DNA of 57,644 nucleotides from SAR202 cluster bacterium bin22. GTDB taxonomy: Bacteria; Chloroflexota; Dehalococcoidia; Lucifugimonadales; UBA3495. Where the stretch lies: the NCBI GenBank assembly GCA_002238505.1, contig MPMM01000023.1, forward strand, positions 1 through 57,644, written 5' to 3'. Numbering within the stretch: the stretch's first letter is position 1; each line of letters begins with the position of its first letter. Made by a program: the position numbers and the translations under genes. Of this stretch, positions 51,874-57,644 are shown one piece after another. The notes beneath the pieces are model-generated. The model saw only the letters and a list, made by a program, of their open reading frames with translations, made no database searches and was not told the DNA's origin.

Positions 51874-51950
51874 GGGCCTGTAGCTCAGGTGGTTAGAGCG
51901 CGGTCCTGATAAGACCGAGGTCGTTGGTTCGAGTCCATCCAGGCCCACCA
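51874..51950 (+). tRNA. tRNA-Ile (anticodon GAT), CCA encoded
   Basis: The cloverleaf is complete: acceptor stem GGGCCTG with CAGGCCC, D-arm TAGCTCAGGTGGTTAGAGC, anticodon loop CTGATAA (GAT), T-arm GGTTCGAGTCC, and terminal ACCA. A tyrosine-integrase gene begins 57 bp downstream, so its 3' end is a likely attachment site. Confidence 0.96.
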
Positions 51951-52007
51951 AAACACGGTTTTCAGATACAAAATTGACGGCTTTAAGCTCCCGGGTGCCA
52001 CCGATGT

Positions 52008-53069
52008 ATGTCCGTCAAAAAGGTTTCTGACCTCAGTCCTAAAGAAAATCTCCGTCTTCGCGACGCCGGCCGGCGTTTCATCAACAGCTACCGGGCCTCT
52101 AACTACCAGGAAAGCTACGTGCGGAGCCTGGAGGAGACCATCGCCTACCTGGCCCTCTACTCCGAGGAGCACGGCTGGCCCACCGTTCCCCACATCACCA
52201 CCGAGCACCTGGAGGAGTACTTCGCCTACTCCCGGACCCGGCAGAAGGGCTACGGGCAGCGGAAGTCCGAGAAAGGCCAGACCCCCTCCTCCAGCTACCT
52301 GAACCGCCAGTACCGGCAGCTGCACTGCTTCTGGGGCTGGATGGCCGATCCCCAGCGCCGGCTGGCTGCCGAGAACGTCCTGGACGTCATGAGGGCGCCC
52401 AGGGTGGAGGAGAATATCGTCCCCACCCTCTCCGATGATCAGCTTGCCGACCTGCTGGCCCTGGTGAACCCCAAACTGGCCCGGACCCGCAAGGACGCCT
52501 TTCGCCTGAAGCGAAACAACGCCCTGCTGTACCTGTTCGTCGATAGCCCTGGCCGCCTCCGGGAGATCGCCACCATGCAGGTGGACGACGTGATCCTGGA
52601 TGAGGAGAAAGTCCGGGTCATGGGCAAGGGCCGCCGCCAGCGCTTTATGCCCATCGGTCCGGCCGCGCAGCGGGCGATGCAGGACTACCTTGAGGCCAGG
52701 GAGACCCTGGCCCCCCTGACCCAGGACCTCTGGGTGTCGGAGCAGGGTAGGGCCCTGCGGTCCGACTGGATCTCCTCGCTGCTCAAGAGGTTGAAGAAAC
52801 GGGCAAAAATCTCTCGCCTGCATCCCCACATGTTCCGCCACACCTATGCCATGGACTCCCTGCGGAAGCAAATGCCGGATGAGGTGCTCAAGATTATTGG
52901 GGGCTGGAAGAAAATCCCGGACACCTACTTCAGAACGCTGGGATTCGACGACGCCGCGGAATTCCACCGAAAAATGAGCCCCGGGGACCGGTTGTCGCAA
53001 CAGACCAGAACCCGGAGAAAGAAGGGACCCGGCGGGGACAAGGGCCCCGGGCCCAGGGGGCGGCTGTAG
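52008..53069 (+). CDS. Tyrosine recombinase/site-specific integrase
   Basis: 353 aa. The N-terminal SAM-like DNA-binding domain (YQESYVRSLEETIAYLALYS) is followed by the catalytic domain with Arg (DSPGRLREIATMQVDD, about 182), the HxxR box (HPHMFRHTYAMDSLR, about 277-280) and the nucleophile Tyr (DTYFRTLGFDD, about 306). The C-terminus is basic (RTRRKKGPGGDKGPGP). It begins 57 bp past tRNA-Ile in the same direction, the usual arrangement for an integrating island. No excisionase was seen. Confidence 0.9.
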   Translation: MSVKKVSDLSPKENLRLRDAGRRFINSYRASNYQESYVRSLEETIAYLALYSEEHGWPTVPHITTEHLEEYFAYSRTRQKGYGQRKSEKGQTPSSSYLNRQYRQLHCFWGWMADPQRRLAAENVLDVMRAPRVEENIVPTLSDDQLADLLALVNPKLARTRKDAFRLKRNNALLYLFVDSPGRLREIATMQVDDVILDEEKVRVMGKGRRQRFMPIGPAAQRAMQDYLEARETLAPLTQDLWVSEQGRALRSDWISSLLKRLKKRAKISRLHPHMFRHTYAMDSLRKQMPDEVLKIIGGWKKIPDTYFRTLGFDDAAEFHRKMSPGDRLSQQTRTRRKKGPGGDKGPGPRGRL

Positions 53070-53433
53070 TAATCGCTGAGAGCGGAGCCGGCGCCCGGCA
53101 TAAGCCACCGGTAATCCCGCCCACCGGCGCCGCAGGCTGCGGAGTACCGCGGGAACCGGGATAAGCCGTTAGGTAAAGCGGCCGCGGGACCCTGATCAAG
53201 ACGATTGCGCAGTTAACCGCCCATGGCCAGCTTCTCGAACCGCGTCCGGGTCCGTCGTACCCTTCGGCAAGCCCCGAATGAGCGGAGAGGCCTGACTGCC
53301 TTCCACCCCACAATTGTCCTGGCCTGGTGGATGCCGCCCCTGTTCTGAATTTCGCTTTTTCGCTATACTCTCTGCTGGATCAGGCCATGAGCCACGGCGC
53401 CCAGCCGGGGCCCGGTTCTTTATTGGAGTATTG
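53070..53433. other. Gap without a recognisable gene
   Basis: The region between the integrase and the tnpB fragments shows no sustained coding pattern. A partial dispersed-repeat string (acccttcggcaagccccgaa) lies at about 53260-53278. Nothing else was identified. Confidence 0.4.
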
Positions 53434-53580
53434 GTGGAAGCGCACGTCGTATACCAGTTCAGGGCCTACACGAACCGGCGCGGATATGCGCGCATTGACG
53501 AAGTCCTGGCCCAGCACCGGGACCTCTACAACGCCGCGCTGCAGGAACGCAAATGGGCATGGGAATGGCAACTGAAGGGC
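53434..53580 (+). pseudogene. tnpB: TnpB (IS200/IS605-type OrfB) N-terminal fragment
   Basis: From a GTG at 53434: AHVVYQFRAYTNRRGYARID, then EVLAQHRDLYNAALQERKWAWE. This matches the N-terminal helical domain of TnpB RNA-guided nucleases (YRxYPT, LYNAALQER). Homology stops at about 53570, where the reverse strand begins to carry the C-terminal half of a TnpB. Confidence 0.75.
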
Positions 53581-54330
53581 AGCGTTGCCGTCCCATTACA
53601 GCAGGGACCCACAGCCCTGGCAGAGCCATGTCCGCAGGTCCAGGGTCAGTTGCCGCCCTAAACTCCGCACTGGTGGCAGAGTTGGCTTGAAGGGAGATGC
53701 CCGTCGCCTTTGACCATCTGGCCACCGCGCCAAGCTGCCTGGTATTCCAGTTGACGCAGAAACTCTCCAGTGGCCAGGTCTGACGCCTTGCGTCCCCATC
53801 GCCTCTGCCAGCACCGGAGGCACGGGGCTATCCACCAGGATGGTGCGGGCGCCGGCCGTGATTCGGTAGGACAGTTGGTGCAGGAAGTCCTTGCGGATAC
53901 TTGCCATCATGCGGTGTCCCTTGCCGACCGCAAGCCTTGCCTTGCGTCAGTCCTTGCCGCCCTTCTTCCGACGCGATACTCTCCGGTTGGCCCGACGCAG
54001 GGACCTGGGGCCCTCCGGTGTGGTCCCGGGGTGACCACCTTCTTGATGGTGCCGCCGGGATGTGCGATGGTGGCGAAGTTCCTGGGCCCCAGGTCGATAC
54101 CCACGGCGCCTTCACCGCAGTGACCAGGGTAGTCGCCCACACCGATGCTTACCCGGACTCTGTCATACCAGCGCCCACCAGATTCACGTATCCGGCACTC
54201 GCGGATTTCCCGGCCAGACTAACGCAGGAGTTCCTCTGTCCTGACTCGACCGCCGGTCTTCGCTGGGAGCGTCAGGACCTTCCCGACCATAATGAGCTTG
54301 CCAGAGTCGACCTTAGCTAATGCAACGCCT
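53568..54330 (-). pseudogene. tnpB: TnpB middle and C-terminal fragment, inverted and frameshifted
   Basis: On the minus strand, in changing frames, the order is GKVLTLPAKTGGRVRTEELL, then EGAVGIDLGPRNFATIAHPG (RuvC-I region with catalytic Asp), MMASIRKDFLHQLSYRI, ARTILVDSP, and the zinc finger CHQCG (another frame), TWLCQGCGSLL, then a stop and DGNAAL (RuvC-III region). Several frameshifts and stops make it non-functional. It joins tail to tail with the plus-strand N-terminal fragment, as if an internal segment had been inverted. Confidence 0.75.
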
Positions 54331-54377
54331 GCGTGGTTGTAGAATCTGGGGCGAACGGTCCAAAAGGTACCACAACA

Positions 54378-55747
54378 TTATTCCATTTGGCAGGTGGGAG
54401 GTGGACTGCTGCTGTCCCATGTCCCGTTAAGTCTGACGGTTATATTCGCTTGGTCAAAGTCGGGTCTGTCACTATATCGATTCTGGTTGTGATAGGGCCT
54501 GATGGAAATCCGTGTTTGAGGTTCCCGACTCATAAATATGGTGTTAGCCAGTCTGCGAATTTTATTTTCGTCTCCCATCAGAAAATGTATCGTAAGTATA
54601 TTTACCTTGTTTGTCTCTCTTTGAGCGACCAGCTTGTAGAACGAGTAGGCGTCGTTGCAGAGCCTGTAAGTTGACGAATCCGTGTCGGTCAGCACGCCCA
54701 CATTGAAATCCAAGGTGACTACTGGCACATTGATTTCATTCCAACCTGGACTGTTAATCTCCGCCAAGGTTCGGAGTGGTCGTTCGACATCCCATGAGTC
54801 CAGCTCGGTTTCCAATGCCAATGGGTCTGCAAAGCTCCTATAAATAAAGCGAGCCTCTGGACCTAGGGCCACGAACCCCACATGGCTTGGATACTCGACA
54901 GATGTTTTTCCATTGCAAGGTTTAGATAGGTTGGAACCCTTGACTGCCTCGTAGCAGGCGGCGGCTTCGGCATCATCTGCGTCTTCAAAAAAATCAGCTA
55001 CCACCAATTGGCTTCCACGGCCTGGATATTCGGCTATCGCAATGTCATAGAGGAGTCTCTCTGAACCTGCTTGTCCCAGCGGGACATAGACCATGTAGAA
55101 TTCCTTCCTTCCCTGCGAATCTTCGAAGATCTGTATTTCAGGGGGCGGTTCCCCGTTGTTGCTAGTTTCAGTCTCAACCGGAGGGGACATGGGACTGGCA
55201 GGTGGCTGGGCTGCTTTCCACGTCGCCGAAGGAAGGGTTGTCCGCAGGGAATCTGCATTCGAATCCTGGGCTTCGGGTCTTGAGCTTGGGGAGTTAAGCC
55301 CTTCAGTAACAACCGGAGCGGGCGTGGAACTGGCTGGTGACCAGTCGGGCGGTTGCTGGAGGCCGGACCGCCCTTGACGTTGCCAACGGCAGGGTTGGTG
55401 GCGGGGATTCTGCCCTGGAATCCTGCGTCCCAGGGTCGGGATCAGGGGAGTCGCCCTCCGGGAAAATTGCGGCCAGCAATATCCCGGCAAAGAAGGCACC
55501 GCCAATCACCAGAATCTTCTGCATTGTTGTCAGCTCATTCCACCAGTTCCTGACGCGTCCTAACGGTGGCGCCGGATTCGGCGGACTGGGGGCGTCAATG
55601 GCGGGAGGAGTAGCTTCGCTTGCCGACTGGCCCCCCCGGGGTCAGCGGGTGGTTGGCGGGTTGTTCATATTGCAGGGAGCGGCCGCAACCCGGGCAAAAC
55701 CTGGCCTCTTGACGATGCTCTCGCCCACAGTCCTGACAGAACGGCAT
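54378..55747 (-). pseudogene. Zinc-ribbon/TM protein split by two frameshifts
   Basis: From ATG 55747: MPFCQDCGREHRQEARFCPG, with CGRSL following (zinc ribbon, two CxxC). The frame is lost at a run of seven C (55631-55637, G7 in the coding sense). One frame over it continues QSASEATPPAIDAPSPPNPA, then RVRNWWNELTTMQKILVIGG with a TM segment (ILVIGGAFFAGILLAAIFP) and a Pro/Ser linker. A second shift in the linker (about 55330-55390) leads to the long frame to 54378 with a folded C-terminal domain (IQIFEDSQGRKEFYMVYVPL, ARFIYRSFADPLALETELDS, VTLDFNVGVLTDTDSSTYRL). The function is unknown. It is a pseudogene, a phase-variable gene or a sequence with errors. Confidence 0.65.
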
Positions 55748-55770
55748 TGCGGAATTCCTTAGAAACTATC

Positions 55771-56118
55771 TCAAAATGGCAAGGCTCCAGTGACGGCGGT
55801 AACCAGGTAAGGGCCTTGCCGATTTTCTTGGTCTGGAGGGACCACTGGCACAGAACCGTTGGTTCCGGCCAACGGTTTAGTTTTGTCCATGCGGAGGGAT
55901 TCTAGCAGTTGGGCTGGATGCCCGCCAACGGTGAGTGTGAAACACCGGTCCGGGGCGTCAACGTCACGGCCCTTTGGGTAAGGGGTGAAAGCTATGTTGC
56001 TTATCCTTGCAATTGCACTCCCGTCGTTCGGTTTGGTGCTGGATATATCCCCCTTTACATTGGTAATCCAGTATGGCCACCCCTTCTTCATGCGCATCCA
56101 GGGTAAATACGATAACAT
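55771..56118 (-). CDS. Hypothetical protein
   Basis: 115 aa, unknown. The sequence GDISSTKPNDGSAIARISNI, then APDRCFTLTVGGHPAQLLES and PVVPPDQENRQGPYLVTAV has no recognised motif. The start at 56118 lacks a clear ribosome site. It directly precedes the zinc-ribbon gene on the same strand (23 bp). It may be real but is weakly supported. Confidence 0.4.
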   Translation of the reverse strand: MLSYLPWMRMKKGWPYWITNVKGDISSTKPNDGSAIARISNIAFTPYPKGRDVDAPDRCFTLTVGGHPAQLLESLRMDKTKPLAGTNGSVPVVPPDQENRQGPYLVTAVTGALPF

Positions 56119-56306
56119 CGGCGACGAAGGGCAGGATGGTCATTACCTCTTCACTCTAGCTATGAAGACGTTATCGCAAGCATTCAGTGGGAGGGGTCCA
56201 GATTTCGAGCCGACGTAGGGGCTCACCACCACGTTACCTTGGCGGTAATGCTGCCTGAGGCTTCCGCCACCCGGTTTCAGAGGCATCCCCCTTCCCCTTC
56301 CTGCCT

Positions 56307-56663
56307 TCAGTACCTTCGCACCTTAACCGGCACCAGCCGCTTGTTGTGCAGGTCCACGGCCAGGCGCGCTGTTTGCAGTGTGATTCTTCCCAGTTGGATT
56401 GCTTCCCACTCTCCCCCGAATATCACCCGGGTGTACTCTTCGTCGCCTTCCAGTCGGATCCTTGCCCAGCCCGTGTCGCAGGAGACCAGTTGGCCGTCGG
56501 CCATCTCGGTGACTACTGTGCCGGTCACCGGCACCCCCAATCTCTCGAGCAGCGCCCTGGGCAGGGTGGTGAAGTCGCGGGCGGTATCCACCGTGGATTC
56601 CACCTCCTCGAAGGTTTCCCCATGGACGTTGGCCACCCCTATGGTTACGCTGAAATTTCCCAT
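56307..56663 (-). CDS. Retropepsin-like (clan AA) aspartic protease family protein
   Basis: 118 aa. VESTVDTARDFTTLPRALLE aligns with the retropepsin-like motif VDTGA-x-x-T-x-LP, with catalytic Asp26 kept but the usual DTG changed to DTA. TEMADGQLVSCDTGWARI and VIFGGEWEAIQLGRITLQTA continue the fold. Small bacterial proteins of this kind are common and mostly uncharacterised. ATG 56663 has GGGAGAGG upstream. A longer start at 56690 would add 9 residues. Confidence 0.75.
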   Translation of the reverse strand: MGNFSVTIGVANVHGETFEEVESTVDTARDFTTLPRALLERLGVPVTGTVVTEMADGQLVSCDTGWARIRLEGDEEYTRVIFGGEWEAIQLGRITLQTARLAVDLHNKRLVPVKVRRY

Positions 56664-57024
56664 TGGCCTCTCCCTGTTAAGGTTAAGCACTTCCCATTCC
56701 TCTCCTGCTGGCCACCGCGTGAGGCGTCGGTCGGCCCGCTGCAGCGACTATTCCGCCGATCAGCGCCGTTGATCCTCTGGTGGCGGCCCTGAGGTTATCG
56801 GCTTTTTGCCGGGCGGCCACCCAGCTACTGCCGGAGGCATGGGATCCCGGGGCAGGATAAACTATGGAGCGTCGCGGCAGGCGTCAGCCCGTCTTGGGAC
56901 CCCTCGGAAGCCGATCCTCATGAGAGGCATTCCTCCCCGGACGCCCCTGCCTGTCGGGTCGGGACTCAGCTGACAGGCGATTTTCGCCCGAGCTCCAACC
57001 ACAGAGTTGTCCCCCACTCAAGGT
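56664..57024. other. Gap with no recognised feature
   Basis: About 360 bp between the protease-like gene and the HEAT-repeat gene. I see no sustained reading frame, repeat or clear hairpin in it. Confidence 0.4.
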
Positions 57025-57644
57025 TCAGCTCGCCTTCTCCTGTTCTTCCAGCCTTTCCAGGGCCTGTCCTGCCGCCTTCCTGACCCCTTTCTTAATGTCG
57101 TCCAGGGCCGCGGTCAGCGCAGGGACGGCAGCCTGGTCTCCCAGCAAGCCGAGACTTCGGGCAGCACTTTTACGCACTTTGCCAAAAGGATCCCGGAGCG
57201 CCGCCATGAGGGGCCCCGTGGCGCTGCCGTCTCCCAGGTAGCCCAGGGCGACGGCAGCCCTCCGGCGCCGGTCCCGGTCCTCGTGGCCCAGCCATTCCAC
57301 CATGTTGGGTGCCGTTACGGTGTCACCCAGCCGGGCGAGAACCATGGCGGCGTGGCTGACCATATCCATGGGGTAGGCATCTTCCACCGCCTGCCTGAGG
57401 GCCGGCATTGCCCGGGTGATTCCGTTTGCGCCCAGCAGCCTGGCGGCCCTCCAGTCCATCCCCTTGGAGTAAGGCTGGTTCACCTGTCTTATGACGGCGT
57501 CCTCCGCCTCCCTGCCACCCAGTTTGAGAAGGGCGCCCGGGGCGCCCCGGTCTCCCCAGCGCTCCATGGCCTGGATCAAGATCGGCACCGCGCTGGGGTC
57601 TCCCAACTCCTCCAGCACCTCGATGGCGTCCAGGCGAAACTTGG
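57025..57644 (-). CDS. HEAT-repeat (PBS-lyase-like) protein, 5' end beyond the window
   Basis: At least 205 residues. The frame is open to the window edge (KFRLDAIEVLEELGDPSAVP precedes the first possible internal start). HEAT-like repeats of about 31 residues occur: DPSAVPILIQAMERWGD, NGITRAMPALRQAVED, DTVTAPNMVEWLGHEDRDRR, DGSATGPLMAALRDPFGKVR, DQAAVPALTAALDDIKKGVR. Such scaffolds bind proteins or act as phycobilin-lyase-like domains. No catalytic role can be read here. Confidence 0.8.
   Translation of the reverse strand, partial: KFRLDAIEVLEELGDPSAVPILIQAMERWGDRGAPGALLKLGGREAEDAVIRQVNQPYSKGMDWRAARLLGANGITRAMPALRQAVEDAYPMDMVSHAAMVLARLGDTVTAPNMVEWLGHEDRDRRRRAAVALGYLGDGSATGPLMAALRDPFGKVRKSAARSLGLLGDQAAVPALTAALDDIKKGVRKAAGQALERLEEQEKAS

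Noticed and set aside
51885-53108. 407-residue minus-strand frame ending in WMDSNQRPRSYQDRALTT
   Set aside because: The ending is a translation of the tRNA-Ile antisense, a well-known artefact, and the rest is antisense to the integrase.
1-57644. CRISPR array
   Set aside because: No series of equal short repeats with unique equal-length spacers was found. The repeated elements are palindromic dispersed repeats.

Overview
This window is high-GC bacterial DNA with short intergenic gaps and many overlapping genes. It most likely comes from a Chloroflexota (Dehalococcoidia/SAR202-like) genome. That assignment is an inference from an hspR-grpE-dnaK heat-shock operon, a DUF502 protein, a MoeA with a fused substrate-binding domain, many oxidoreductases with CoA/thiolase genes, and dense dispersed palindromic repeats. 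No rRNA or other phylogenetic marker was available to test it.

Layout. (1) 1-6473 is an accessory block. It holds the right part of a decayed IS21-family element (istA and istB both frameshifted), which abuts a DUF4157 (eCIS core) protein, followed by two paralogous 765- and 734-aa membrane-anchored proteins with Ig-like N-termini and an internally repeated extracellular module. This looks like the edge of an extracellular contractile injection system (eCIS) locus whose structural genes would lie outside the window. (2) 6548-12372 has tRNA-Ala, a thiolase, a GMC oxidoreductase, an unknown protein and a class III CoA-transferase. (3) 12658-20514 is amino-acid biosynthesis: trpD, two small unknown genes, trpC, trpF, trpB, then serA and a ketopantoate-reductase-like gene. 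trpA, trpE and trpG are absent here. (4) 20536-26714 has an unknown small-gene pair, a MoxR-like AAA ATPase, a repeat-filled gap and a 975-aa orphan DNA methyltransferase. (5) 26847-33237 has a YCII protein, an unknown protein overlapping an FhuF-like Fe-S protein, an SDR, an SLC13 transporter and an HDAC-family deacetylase, the last embedded in long modular repeats. (6) 34090-38942 is the heat-shock region (dnaK, grpE, hspR). A symmetric divergent promoter/operator drives hspR one way and a tiny zinc-ribbon gene the other. (7) 39160-45298 is a molybdenum/selenium cluster: a sulfite-oxidase-like enzyme, selD, a moeA-PBP fusion, a HAD hydrolase and moeA. selD carries an in-frame UGA (selenocysteine) followed by a SECIS-like hairpin. 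(8) 46099-51678 has a secreted FN3-like protein, small unknown and membrane proteins, an MDR dehydrogenase, a CinA-type amidohydrolase and a VOC protein. (9) 51874-57644 is a probable island: tRNA-Ile followed by a tyrosine integrase, scrambled tnpB remnants, a frameshifted zinc-ribbon/TM protein, a retropepsin-like protein and a HEAT-repeat protein running off the end.

The strongest unusual signals are the selenocysteine selD, the eCIS-edge paralogs with a four-times-repeated cysteine module, the perfectly symmetric HspR operator with back-to-back promoters, and a 310-390 bp modular repeat whose hairpin shows a compensatory base change.
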